A stretch of DNA of 20,757 nt from CAYSAQ01 sp964429235 (GTDB taxonomy: Bacteria > Margulisbacteria > Riflemargulisbacteria > GWF2-35-9 > DYQY01): assembly GCA_964429235.1 (NCBI GenBank), contig CAYSAQ010000022.1, forward strand, positions 1 to 20,757, written 5' to 3'. Shown piece by piece: positions 8,401 through 16,978 of the stretch (position 1 is its first letter; each line of letters opens with the position of its first letter). Made by a program: the position numbers and the translations under genes. The notes under the pieces are model-generated. The model did not search any database and was not told the origin of the DNA. It saw only the letters and a list, made by a program, of their open reading frames with translations.

Positions 8401-10260
8401 ATGACATCTCAATACGATATATTAATAATGAGATTAAAATTAATATCCATTAAAACAAACATATACAATACTATAACTGCACCGTTTGATGGCGAGTTTT
8501 CCGTTAAAGTAGTCAAAAACCACTTAACATCAAGCTCATATGGAGTAACCGAAAATGATTATAAAAATCTTGAACTAATGATTAAAATTCTTCCAAACTT
8601 AGATACAATGAAAGAAGATCATGACTTATTAGCTGTAATAAAAACTGCACTAGAGGTTATTCAATATTACAACAAGGACAATGAAACATTTTCTATTTTC
8701 ACTGAACTTGACTACTTTGGGTCCATTTGTGATGATATACGATCAGAAACAATGTATATGAGCGATATAATTGAGCTGTATCGCAATCATAGCGAATCTG
8801 AACTAATATTTCAAGAAAATTGCAATATAGATTTAGAAATAAATTCAAGGATACTCTCCAACCTACTTGACTGTAACATATTGACATTAGCATTTATGCA
8901 GCCAGAGTACATTGAACAACTACTAGCTGCGATTGATTGCAATAATAACAAAACATTCTTTTGCATTGAATCCAATGATAAAACTCTAAGTACTCCAGAA
9001 ATTAGAAAGATTATAGAGAACCTAAAGTTTTACAAAGGATTCTTGTCTACCACCAAAGTAATGAAAGGATCTCATTCAGTTCAATCATGTAAAAACTCAA
9101 AAGCATTCCTTATTGAAACAATAGGCGTAATTATCCCTGATTATATAAAAATACTTATTAATGGCAAAAAAAATCAAATATACGAACTTGAAAATCAAGA
9201 AGAAGCTAAAATTGAGCCTAAAAGATTCAACAAACAAAAAATAATAACACCTATAATACTATTTAATGGAGAGCAAGTTACGCTACGTGAACTAGCAACC
9301 GACAACGGAAGTACTAACACATCTAACGAATTTGACATTGGGCTATTGAAATTAGAACAACTTCATAACCAATTACCAAAAAATGAAATAAATGACGAAC
9401 ATTATGACAATTTATTTAAATACTTACTTGCAAAATATCAGGGGACAAACAAAAAAGTAACTATAAGATTATCTGATTTTGTAGCTGACAAAGCTGGTAG
9501 TGGTCTAGATTTAAAAACTGACAATTCGCTTAGATTCTTATTAAATAACCCTAAAGGACAGTATATACTTGAAAAAGATATTGAACTTATAATGAAACTA
9601 AAATTAGCTGGAATTAACTGTGAAATGCTTATACCAAATCCTTTTTCAAGAAATGAAATGGAAAGGATATACAAGATAGCATTCAAAATAGAATCATCGA
9701 TGATAATTGAAGAAAAAAAAGACATAAAAATAATACCAACTAAAAAAGTAATGATTGAAAATCCATTGTTTCTGAAAAGTATCATAATAGATGGAATTAA
9801 TGAATCTTCACCATCTATCGGATTAAGTGATTTAACAAATTATTACTTTGGACTAAAGGAAAACTACCCTGAGTTATTTAATAAATATGGAGCAATAAAT
9901 TTAACTAACGTTACACAAAAACAATTAGAATCAGTTACTGACAGAAAAGGAAGAATAAAAAGCACTGATGAAATGTTTCAAACTCCAGACTTTATTTATT
10001 TTTTTAAAACGCAGGTGCTCCCTTGCTTAGATGGAGACATAAGTGTCTGCGGAACATATAACCAATATACTGCCGCTATTCTTTTAGCCCTTGATGTCCA
10101 GTCTCTTACCACAACACCTTCAGATATGGAAAAACTAACATTGCTGCTTGATTCAGTCAAACACATCTCATTAATATCGCTAATTCAGGATGTTTATAGA
10201 AGGCCAGATAAATATAAAGGTAAAGATCTCGAAGAGCTTATACAAGGATTAGGCACATAA
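8401..10260 (+). CDS. Divergent PTS Enzyme I-like / PEP-utilising family protein
   Basis: 619 residues, hard to recognise by eye but colinear with PTS Enzyme I (about 570). The segment 184-262 resembles the swivelling phosphohistidine domain: the usual GGxTSH motif is reduced to KGSH with His225 kept, followed by an INGKKNQIYEL strand pattern. From 290 on it follows the PEP-binding barrel: GLLKLEQL (Enzyme I GLYRTEFL, Arg to Lys317), VTIRLSD with Arg356, VMIE with Glu453, LSDLTNY with Asp477 (Enzyme I NDLTQY, Asn to Ser476) and VCGTYN with Cys550 at the place of the catalytic cysteine. The barrel has roughly 25 extra residues before this Cys. Some PEP-site residues are lost, so it may be a regulatory or altered-substrate relative. 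No HPr gene is adjacent. GGAAGA abuts the ATG, so the start is uncertain; ATG 8428 is an alternative. Confidence 0.6.
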   Translation: MTSQYDILIMRLKLISIKTNIYNTITAPFDGEFSVKVVKNHLTSSSYGVTENDYKNLELMIKILPNLDTMKEDHDLLAVIKTALEVIQYYNKDNETFSIFTELDYFGSICDDIRSETMYMSDIIELYRNHSESELIFQENCNIDLEINSRILSNLLDCNILTLAFMQPEYIEQLLAAIDCNNNKTFFCIESNDKTLSTPEIRKIIENLKFYKGFLSTTKVMKGSHSVQSCKNSKAFLIETIGVIIPDYIKILINGKKNQIYELENQEEAKIEPKRFNKQKIITPIILFNGEQVTLRELATDNGSTNTSNEFDIGLLKLEQLHNQLPKNEINDEHYDNLFKYLLAKYQGTNKKVTIRLSDFVADKAGSGLDLKTDNSLRFLLNNPKGQYILEKDIELIMKLKLAGINCEMLIPNPFSRNEMERIYKIAFKIESSMIIEEKKDIKIIPTKKVMIENPLFLKSIIIDGINESSPSIGLSDLTNYYFGLKENYPELFNKYGAINLTNVTQKQLESVTDRKGRIKSTDEMFQTPDFIYFFKTQVLPCLDGDISVCGTYNQYTAAILLALDVQSLTTTPSDMEKLTLLLDSVKHISLISLIQDVYRRPDKYKGKDLEELIQGLGT

Positions 10261-10327
10261 GAATAAATAAAAAAATTCTATCAGATTTCTGCTTTTAGCA
10301 TTTAACTTTTAGCTTTATACTAAACTT

Positions 10328-10951
10328 ATGACAAATACAGATAATCTAAAATTTAACGAACAAGGACTAATTCCAGTAGTAACGCAAAGCAACATTACCG
10401 GAAAAGTACTTATGCAAGCTTATGCTAATAAAGAAGCAATAGAAAAGAGCTTATCAACAGAAATAGCTACATATTTCTCAAGGTCTAGAAACGAACTTTG
10501 GGTAAAAGGCGAAACGTCTGGTAATACTCAAAAATTAATTGATATCCTTATTGATTGTGATGAAGACAGCATTCTTTATTTAGTAGAAGAAGCTGGTCCT
10601 GCTTGCCACACTAACAATGAAACTTGTTTTTACAGAAATATTGAGCAAAAAGAACTAGATAAACCTGCAATATTCTCTATTTATAACGATTTATATAAAA
10701 AGCTAGAACAAAGAAAAAATGAGATGCCGGAAGGATCTTATGTAACATCTTTGTTTAAAAAAGGATCCGATAAGATTATTCAAAAAGTAGGGGAAGAAGC
10801 TGTTGAAACAGTGATTGCTCTAAAAAACAAAGACAAAGAAGAAATAATATATGAGGCATCTGATCTTATTTTTCATTTATTAATTAGCCTTGTAGATGCT
10901 GGTGTAGATATATCTGAAATAAACAAGGAACTTCTAAAAAGATACAAATAA
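10328..10951 (+). CDS. hisI: Bifunctional phosphoribosyl-AMP cyclohydrolase / phosphoribosyl-ATP pyrophosphatase
   Basis: 207 residues, the fused HisI-HisE enzyme (hisIE) for steps 2 and 3 of histidine synthesis. The HisI part (about 1-105) has SRSRNELWVKGETSGN (51-66) and the metal ligands Asp76-Cys77-Asp78, Cys93 and Cys100. The HisE part (about 115-207) has the all-alpha NTP pyrophosphatase motifs GEEAVE (155-160) and EASDL (176-180). No good ribosome binding site is seen upstream; the 67-bp gap before it is very AT-rich without a clear hairpin. The stop overlaps the next start (TAATG). No other his genes are in the window. Confidence 0.95.
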   Translation: MTNTDNLKFNEQGLIPVVTQSNITGKVLMQAYANKEAIEKSLSTEIATYFSRSRNELWVKGETSGNTQKLIDILIDCDEDSILYLVEEAGPACHTNNETCFYRNIEQKELDKPAIFSIYNDLYKKLEQRKNEMPEGSYVTSLFKKGSDKIIQKVGEEAVETVIALKNKDKEEIIYEASDLIFHLLISLVDAGVDISEINKELLKRYK

Positions 10952-11658
10952 TGGATATCGTTGCAGACTTACACATCCATACTATTGCTAGCCAACATGC
11001 ATATTCTACAATAAAAGAATGCGCTATAGCAGCTAAAGAAAACAATCTAGAATATATTGGAATTAGTGACCATGGTCCTGCAATGAATGATGGCCCACTT
11101 GAGTATTACTTTATGAACCTTAGAATCCTTCCCAATATAATAGAAGGCATACGAGTGCTAAAAGGCATCGAATTAAATATATTAGACGAAGAGGGCACTA
11201 TCGACTTGAAGAGTCATATTCTGAAAACATTAGATTACGCAATTGCTAGTTACCATCCAGGAGTATCTCCTGCCTATTATAAAAAAGAACAATTCACAAA
11301 TGGGTATTTAAACGTTATGAATAACCCTAATGTAAAGATTCTAGGACATATAGATAACCCTGCAGTGCCCTTTAACCATGAAAAGGTACTAAAGAAAGCT
11401 AAAGAAACTAATACTATTATTGAGGTCAACAACTCTTCTTATGGCTATGTTAGGCCGGGATCTTATGAAGTAGGCAAAGAACTTCTAGCTAAGGCAAAAT
11501 CTATTGGCAATAAAATAATGCTTAATACTGATGCTCACTACCATGAGCATGTAGGAATAGTGGATATATCTAAAAAATTAGTAGAAGAGGTGGGCTATCC
11601 TCAAGAGTTAATTATTAATACAAACTTAGAAAGCTTTAAGGAGCATTTTGGTGTTTGA
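10951..11658 (+). CDS. PHP-domain phosphatase, YcdX family
   Basis: 235 residues with the complete PHP metal site: His8 and His10 (DLHIHT), Asp40-His41 (SDHG), Glu74 (GIELN), His102 (SYHP), His133 (LGHID), Asp194 and His196 (TDAHY). The overall pattern, including the HAYSTIKE and EVNNSSYG segments, is the YcdX group of trinuclear-metal phosphoesterases. The start shares one base with the hisIE stop, so it is coupled to a histidine gene. Because PHP enzymes also provide histidinol-phosphate phosphatase in some bacteria, that role is possible, but YcdX is a different subgroup from classical HisK and the substrate is not set by sequence. Confidence 0.87.
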   Translation: MDIVADLHIHTIASQHAYSTIKECAIAAKENNLEYIGISDHGPAMNDGPLEYYFMNLRILPNIIEGIRVLKGIELNILDEEGTIDLKSHILKTLDYAIASYHPGVSPAYYKKEQFTNGYLNVMNNPNVKILGHIDNPAVPFNHEKVLKKAKETNTIIEVNNSSYGYVRPGSYEVGKELLAKAKSIGNKIMLNTDAHYHEHVGIVDISKKLVEEVGYPQELIINTNLESFKEHFGV

Positions 11659-12724
11659 TGTATTTATAACTACCAACGGACCAGGTGAAATAACAACTTG
11701 GGTTGCTCCTTTTGTGAAAAGACTAAAAAAAGAAATCAAAGAAGTAAGAATAAGCTTATTTATTGTACCTTGTAGGTTTAAAACAGGAACTGAAGCTGAT
11801 GTTGCAAAAGAAATATCTGAAATAGATTATATTTTCTCCGCAGAAGAATTTACTTCAAGGCTAGTAAACATACCATTTACACCGTCAAAAAAAGGATGTG
11901 TCGTCTTCCTTGGTGGCGATCTAGCTAAAGCTGCTCTTTTAAAGAAACGCTATGGATTTAGAGCTATTGCTTATACTGAAGGTGATGAAAGCTTTAAAGG
12001 AGCTTTTGATAAAATATTTAAAAGAGATATCGATGGCGATTTAATGTTCTCTTTCTTTGATATATATATAAAAGACACAGCCTTAATAAAAGAACTAAAG
12101 ACTAAGAAAAACATAGTTTTTTTTCCTGGAAGTAGACCAGAGCAATTTAAAGTCTTATTTCCTTTATGGCAAAAAGTATCAAGACTTTTGCCTGCTGATT
12201 TTAATTGCCTTTTTAATATATCATCATTTATCCCAGATGAAATAGTATCGAAAAACAAAATTGACTCAAGAACGCTAAATATTTATAGAAATAAAACAGT
12301 AGAACTTATGGAAACTGCAAAACTTGCTATAACTATACCAGGAACTAATAATATACAATTAGCTTATCTACAAACACCATCTTTAATAACGTTTCCTTTC
12401 AGTGACCCCAAAGTAGTTAATTTCCCAGGAATAATTGGATTACTTGCAAATATCCCAGGATTCAGAAAACAGAAGAAACTATTTTTATTGAGATTGCTTG
12501 ATAAAAAAACCCAGTTTACGTCACTTGTTAACTCAAAAAATAATAGAGAAATATTTCCTGAGCTTAGAGGAGAACTTACTGTAAAACAAATTGCTATTAA
12601 AATAGAAGAACTAGCCAACAGTGAAAATAAATTAAAAAAGATAAAAGAAAATTGTGCATCTTTATCTAAAGAGTCATTAGTATTAGATAAAATGATTGAA
12701 AAGGTAAAAACATATAATGTCTAA
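11651..12724 (+). CDS. LpxB-like (lipid-A-disaccharide synthase related) glycosyltransferase
   Basis: 357 residues from GTG 11651. I prefer this to TTG 11648 because AAGGAG (11638-11643) is 7 nt before the GTG. The second half carries the LpxB-type donor site: FPGSRPEQFK (about 158-167) and IPGTNNIQLAYLQTPSLI (about 229-246), equivalents of the LPGSR and SGTATLE..LLGTP blocks. The first half begins FITTNGPGEITTW in place of the AGExSGD motif of true LpxB, so the acceptor is probably different. No signal peptide; cytosolic or inner-membrane peripheral. It overlaps the PHP gene by 8 nt and the HAD gene by 8 nt. A cell-envelope sugar transfer role is inferred. Confidence 0.65.
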   Translation: MFDVFITTNGPGEITTWVAPFVKRLKKEIKEVRISLFIVPCRFKTGTEADVAKEISEIDYIFSAEEFTSRLVNIPFTPSKKGCVVFLGGDLAKAALLKKRYGFRAIAYTEGDESFKGAFDKIFKRDIDGDLMFSFFDIYIKDTALIKELKTKKNIVFFPGSRPEQFKVLFPLWQKVSRLLPADFNCLFNISSFIPDEIVSKNKIDSRTLNIYRNKTVELMETAKLAITIPGTNNIQLAYLQTPSLITFPFSDPKVVNFPGIIGLLANIPGFRKQKKLFLLRLLDKKTQFTSLVNSKNNREIFPELRGELTVKQIAIKIEELANSENKLKKIKENCASLSKESLVLDKMIEKVKTYNV

Positions 12725-13547
12725 CACACTTCTAGTATTTGATATTGATGGCACACTTATTAATACAAACACTTCATATTTAACTGCAATCAAGCTTACT
12801 GCTGAATATTTTATAAAGAACTCAATAACAGATACTAACGTAGAAGATATTAAAATGCTATCTGGCTTCAACAATGACTGGCTAGCCGCTTATGCATTAA
12901 TTAATTCCAAATTAACAAAGCTTCCAGCTGAAACATTCAGTAATGAAATCTGCAAAGAAGAAAAAAAAGATTTTGAAACAATAAAAAAAGTGTTTCAAAA
13001 TTTCTATTTAGGAAACAAAAGATTTACAGAAGAATATGATACTAATCCAATTGTTGATATGGAAAAAGGACTATGGGAATCCGAAACACTAATATTCTCA
13101 AATGAACAATTAAATGAACTTTATAAAACTTTTGGCCCATTAAAAATTATTACAGGAAGAACTGCTGCTGAAGCAGAATATTCTATTAAACACTTCCAAA
13201 TAGATAAATTCTTTGACCAAATCATAAGCGTAGAAGACATAACCAATAAAAGCTTGTCAAAACACCCAGAATTAAATAAACATGGAAAAGACAAACAAAA
13301 CCCTGTCTTATTGCACAAAATCTCAAATATAGGCAATTTTGGTCTCATATATTACATTGGAGATGGCATCAGTGACATGCAATTGCCATTTAATGCCAGA
13401 CCAGAAATAAACATTCAAGGCATTCACCTATTAGAATCTTTTAAAAAAGATTTAAGAATAGACCTTATGAATAACGCAGCACCATATAAGCCATATAAAA
13501 CTTTAGCAACTGCAAAAGAAGTTTTTGATTTTTTATTAAAAGATTAA
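12717..13547 (+). CDS. HAD-superfamily phosphatase
   Basis: 276 residues with all HAD motifs: FDIDGTL (nucleophile Asp9, acid Asp11), IITGRT (Thr146), a lysine around 188-193 and IGDGISDMQL (Asp216, Asp220). The MLSGFNNDWLAAYAL block (47-61) in the cap region is like the subfamily of HAD proteins with a GGFNNDW motif that has been seen near or fused with histidine-pathway enzymes in other organisms (from memory, not checked). The start overlaps the previous stop by 8 nt; AAGG at 12701-12704 is rather far (12 nt), so coupling probably drives translation. Last gene of the hisIE set. Together with the PHP protein it is a second candidate for the histidinol-phosphate phosphatase. Confidence 0.85.
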   Translation: MSNTLLVFDIDGTLINTNTSYLTAIKLTAEYFIKNSITDTNVEDIKMLSGFNNDWLAAYALINSKLTKLPAETFSNEICKEEKKDFETIKKVFQNFYLGNKRFTEEYDTNPIVDMEKGLWESETLIFSNEQLNELYKTFGPLKIITGRTAAEAEYSIKHFQIDKFFDQIISVEDITNKSLSKHPELNKHGKDKQNPVLLHKISNIGNFGLIYYIGDGISDMQLPFNARPEINIQGIHLLESFKKDLRIDLMNNAAPYKPYKTLATAKEVFDFLLKD

Positions 13548-13670
13548 AACAACGCTAGGGAAACTTCAGTTATTTTTTCGCCACCATCAGGTACCAAAGC
13601 AAAGATTAACGCTTCGGCAGTAGCTTTTCCAAGTAGAGCATTGGCTTTTTAAAGAATTCATATTAGACAT
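13544..13670 (-). pseudogene. Frameshifted or truncated mini-gene on the minus strand
   Basis: On the minus strand a good ribosome site AAGGGG (13683-13678) lies 7 nt before ATG 13670, which opens MSNMNSLK. At an A5 run (plus-strand T13646-T13650) the frame is lost, but one base further an uninterrupted frame reads ANALLGKATAEAL...GGEKITEVSLALF and stops at 13546-13544, overlapping the HAD gene stop codon. One indel would join them into 41 residues. This stretch is more GC-rich than its surroundings and protein-like, but I do not recognise it. It may be the two ends of a deleted gene or a small gene with an indel. Confidence 0.3.
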
Positions 13671-13717
13671 ATTTTATCCCCTTATATTATTAATAACGTG
13701 TTTTTTAGACTAATTTC

Positions 13718-13745
13718 TTGCATTATTTTGTAAAAACAGAATAAT
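13718..13745 (+). promoter_or_regulatory. Candidate sigma70-type promoter for the phosphohexomutase gene
   Basis: TTGCAT (13718-13723), 16 bp, AATAAT (13740-13745), inside the 260-bp gap upstream of the phosphohexomutase. The region is very AT-rich, so chance matches are likely; another TATAAT at 13782-13787 lacks a good -35. Confidence 0.25.
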
Positions 13746-13807
13746 TCGCTGTATTATTCAACTATTTGTTCGATATTTATATATAATATATTCAATAGGA
13801 GTTAACT

Positions 13808-15646
13808 ATGAACAATAAAATAATTTCAAGTAGGGGCGATAAGATGGAAAAGCTTATATCAAACATTATTAAAGAAGTAGAAACAGTTATAAACGATCCA
13901 GAGGTAGTAGGAAAAGTAAAAGATACACTATCAGGAAAGATAGACATTTGGACTGCAGCAAACATACTAGGCAATTACTACAACACAGATAAGGCAACTG
14001 CTGCCGAAATTAAATCTGCTAAATATATAATTAATAACATTAGAGACTTCATGGGTGAAAAAGCATCTACTTCAAAAGAACCAACTACTGTTGTATTCGG
14101 AACATCTGGCTGGAGAGGCAGAATAGGACAGGATTTTACAACTCATAATGTTCACAAAGTAGCTAGAGGAATTATCAATATGATGAAATCAGATGAATTC
14201 CTTAAAACAAATAACTATTCTTCTTTTGAAGAAGTACAAAAAAATGGAATTGTTGTCTTCAGAGACAACCGGTTTATGGGAAATGAATTCATGGACGCAG
14301 CTATGAAAGAACTTGATGCAGCTGGCATTAAAATATATTTAGCTGTTGAATGTCCAACAGGAGTTGGGTCAGCATTAGTTACTGAGTTAAATGCAGCAGG
14401 ATCTTTTAATTTCACTCCATCTCATAATCCTATGGATTATGCTGGTCTTAAATTTAACCCAGCAGATGGTGGGCCTGCAGATGGCAACCTTACTGATATT
14501 ATAATGAGTGAATCTGCAAAATTCATGGTAGCTGATAGCAATTTTGTTCCTGTAAATAACGACTATGATGCAAGTATAATTGATGGAGCTAATGCATATA
14601 AAGACTTTTTAGCTAAAAGTGAAATATTTGACCTGCCAGCAATAAGAACTTATCTTCAGTCTGTAAAAAATGATTTATTTTTACTTGTAGATAATATGCA
14701 CGGTTCATCAAGAGGTTATATAGAAAAAATTCTAGGAAAAGATCTTATTGCAGAGCTTCAAGAAGCAGGGGCAATTGCTTTTATTAACACAAATGAAGAT
14801 TTTTCATTCCACGGAGTAAAACCAGAACCAAACGAAAATAACATGAAACCAATTATCAAATTAGCAAAAGAGTCAGGTAGAAAGCTATCACTAGTTTGTG
14901 CTCTAGACCCAGATGGTGACAGAATTAGATTTGGTACAGCAAATGCTGATATTGATATGAATAGATTTGGGGCTATAGCTTACGGTAGTTTGTTTGACCA
15001 AGGAATAATTGGTCCAATAGCATCAACACTTCCATCTTCAGATTTTGGACTAGCAATTGCAAAACAAGAAGGTCAAGACGTTATTGAAACTCCTGTTGGA
15101 TTTAAATGGTTTAGACCACATCGTGATGCAATTCTATGTTTCGAAGAATCTGATGGTATTTCTTTTAAAGGACATACACTAGAAAAAGATGCAATTGCAG
15201 GATTATTACTGGCATTAGATGTAATGAGAACAAAAGGAATTACAATTTCTGAGTATTATAACCAACTTCAAGAAAGATATGGCTTCTATTATCCAGATAA
15301 AGATGGAGTAGATGTTCTAGGTGTTTCTATTGAAGAATGGCAACAATACAAAAAAGATGTTGTTGCTACACTTCAAAACGGATTGTTTAATATTGGCGAT
15401 AAACTAGAAGTGAATAAAGAAGAAAAAACTATTGCTAGAATCAGCACAGATGACGGATTAAAACTAATCTTTGACGACAATAGTTGGATTCTTCTTAGAC
15501 CATCAGGAACAGAACCTAAGTTTAGAGTTTATTACGAAGTTACTAGTGAAACAAAAATAAAAAACCCTGGCCCAATACTTGCTGGTTATTTAGATGCTGG
15601 TTCAGAAATACTAGCTAAAGCAAGAGCTGTAGTAGATAATAAATAA
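13808..15646 (+). CDS. Alpha-D-phosphohexomutase (phosphoglucomutase/phosphomannomutase family)
   Basis: 612 residues, interconverts hexose 1- and 6-phosphates through a phosphoserine enzyme. All four signature loops are present: phosphoserine loop FTPSHNP with Ser205, metal loop DPDGDR (367-372), sugar-specificity loop FEESDGISFKGH (445-456) and phosphate-binding loop RPSGTEPKFR (564-573). FGTSGWRGRIG (98-107) is the conserved N-terminal motif. An extra helical N-terminus of about 90 residues makes it longer than usual. Start ATG 13808 has AGGAG (13797-13801) 6 nt upstream; ATG 13844 is a weaker alternative. GluP, ManP or GlcNP preference cannot be fixed by sight. Monocistronic, closed by the terminator at 15671-15701. 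Confidence 0.93.
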   Translation: MNNKIISSRGDKMEKLISNIIKEVETVINDPEVVGKVKDTLSGKIDIWTAANILGNYYNTDKATAAEIKSAKYIINNIRDFMGEKASTSKEPTTVVFGTSGWRGRIGQDFTTHNVHKVARGIINMMKSDEFLKTNNYSSFEEVQKNGIVVFRDNRFMGNEFMDAAMKELDAAGIKIYLAVECPTGVGSALVTELNAAGSFNFTPSHNPMDYAGLKFNPADGGPADGNLTDIIMSESAKFMVADSNFVPVNNDYDASIIDGANAYKDFLAKSEIFDLPAIRTYLQSVKNDLFLLVDNMHGSSRGYIEKILGKDLIAELQEAGAIAFINTNEDFSFHGVKPEPNENNMKPIIKLAKESGRKLSLVCALDPDGDRIRFGTANADIDMNRFGAIAYGSLFDQGIIGPIASTLPSSDFGLAIAKQEGQDVIETPVGFKWFRPHRDAILCFEESDGISFKGHTLEKDAIAGLLLALDVMRTKGITISEYYNQLQERYGFYYPDKDGVDVLGVSIEEWQQYKKDVVATLQNGLFNIGDKLEVNKEEKTIARISTDDGLKLIFDDNSWILLRPSGTEPKFRVYYEVTSETKIKNPGPILAGYLDAGSEILAKARAVVDNK

Positions 15647-15670
15647 ACTACTAACGTTAATTTAATACAT

Positions 15671-15701
15671 AAAAAGCACTCATTAATTGAGTGCTTTTTT
15701 T
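15671..15701. terminator. Bidirectional intrinsic terminator
   Basis: Perfect 12-bp stem AAAAAGCACTCA / TGAGTGCTTTTT with loop TTAAT, followed by further T (to 15701) on the plus strand and by TTTTTATG on the minus strand. It lies between the convergent phosphohexomutase (+) and CofD/YvcK-family (-) genes and can serve both. Confidence 0.9.
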
Positions 15702-15724
15702 ATAGTTTCTTTTATGAATTATAA

Positions 15725-16927
15725 TTAGTTTGAAATGCTGTATATGCTTTCTGATAAGGCTTCTGGCTTATAATATTGAGGATCTTCGTCTGAAGCTACA
15801 GCATGTATTCTTATACCCATTTTTTCCAAAATAGCTACATCAACCTCAATGCCACCAGATTCTAAATATATAATATCTGTTACATAGTCTGATAACGAAT
15901 TAGACAGAGCTCCATATCTATTTAAACCTCTTCTAAGCTCTTCTAATATCTCTATTGCTGTCATGCTATGTTTCTTTCCATTATCATCTATATACATTGT
16001 TTCTCTGTCATTACTACCATTTAACACGAATATTTTCTTTCCTGTATTATCACTAACTGTTTCTCCAACACCAGGCAAAATCAAATTAGGTAAAATACTT
16101 GTATAAAAAGATCCAATAGAATAAACGATACTAGCAGCCGAAGCTATCTCCGGAAGCACATCCTCGCAAATATCAGGTGTAAATGATTTGTGATCCTTAT
16201 CTATGTATTTTAATTCTCTTACTTTACTATTAATTGGGCTTGAATCATCTTTGTTTATATCGGTACCATTTGAAGGGTGTGATATATTATCCTGTCCTAA
16301 TATCGGTTCTCCTTTAGTTAATTCTGCTAAAAGAGTTAATCTTTTATTTAAATCTACAACAGGAACTACTCTTGTTTGAGTATTAATCCCCAGTACATGT
16401 TTAAAAACCTCTATTGTTGCTGAAAGGGAGCCATAATGCATTCTTTCACCACTAAAAAAAAAGTTCCCAATAGAACCTTTAAAATAATCAAATTGCTTAT
16501 TAGTATCAATGTTTCTTTGTAATGCGCTATTAAAGGTATTTAATCCTGCACGGACTATATGTCTGTACTTTGTTGGCACATCAGCCCATAAATCATGTTT
16601 CATAGACAAAAGCGAATTCCAAACAGTAAATGCATCTAGGATAACCCCTTTATCATCTTTTTCGTCTTTTTTTGGTAGTCTAAACTCCAATATTTTTTTC
16701 ATTGGACTATCTTCAGCTAATCTTATTAACCTAGATCTAATATCCCCAATTGCTGGACCACCAATAAATTTCTGTATTTCTCCAGTACTACCGCCATTAT
16801 CTGATATAGGAATGATATAGGTTAATGCATGAGTCAGTTTATGCAATTCTGATGTAAAACTATTTGCTGCTGTTCCACCAGTAAACAGTAAAATACGGCT
16901 ATTAAAAGCTACTAACTTATTATTCAT
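15725..16927 (-). CDS. CofD/YvcK-family protein (gluconeogenesis factor-like)
   Basis: 400 residues. The nucleotide and phosphate-binding motifs of the CofD/YvcK fold are near the N-terminus: LLFTGGTAAN (13-22), ISDNGGSTGEI (41-51) and GPAIGDIRSRLIRL (58-70). Later segments such as SIGSFYTSILPNLILPGV (start of a family block) also fit. YvcK proteins bind UDP-sugars and affect central carbon metabolism and wall synthesis; CofD makes a coenzyme F420 precursor. The wording DNGGSTGEI...GGPAIGDIRSR is closer, as I recall, to the subgroup also found in plants and fungi than to B. subtilis YvcK (DDGGSSG), so its function is less certain. ATG 16927 has no clear ribosome site. Ends 24 nt from the shared terminator. 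Confidence 0.8.
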   Translation of the reverse strand: MNNKLVAFNSRILLFTGGTAANSFTSELHKLTHALTYIIPISDNGGSTGEIQKFIGGPAIGDIRSRLIRLAEDSPMKKILEFRLPKKDEKDDKGVILDAFTVWNSLLSMKHDLWADVPTKYRHIVRAGLNTFNSALQRNIDTNKQFDYFKGSIGNFFFSGERMHYGSLSATIEVFKHVLGINTQTRVVPVVDLNKRLTLLAELTKGEPILGQDNISHPSNGTDINKDDSSPINSKVRELKYIDKDHKSFTPDICEDVLPEIASAASIVYSIGSFYTSILPNLILPGVGETVSDNTGKKIFVLNGSNDRETMYIDDNGKKHSMTAIEILEELRRGLNRYGALSNSLSDYVTDIIYLESGGIEVDVAILEKMGIRIHAVASDEDPQYYKPEALSESIYSISN

Positions 16928-16978
16928 ACATATATATCGTAAATATGTCAGGAATTTCCCTGCTAATTAGAGAAAAAG

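Noticed and set aside
10261..10327. Terminator or promoter between the Enzyme I-like gene and hisIE
   Set aside because: No stem-loop with T-run and no convincing -35/-10 pair in this AT-rich gap.
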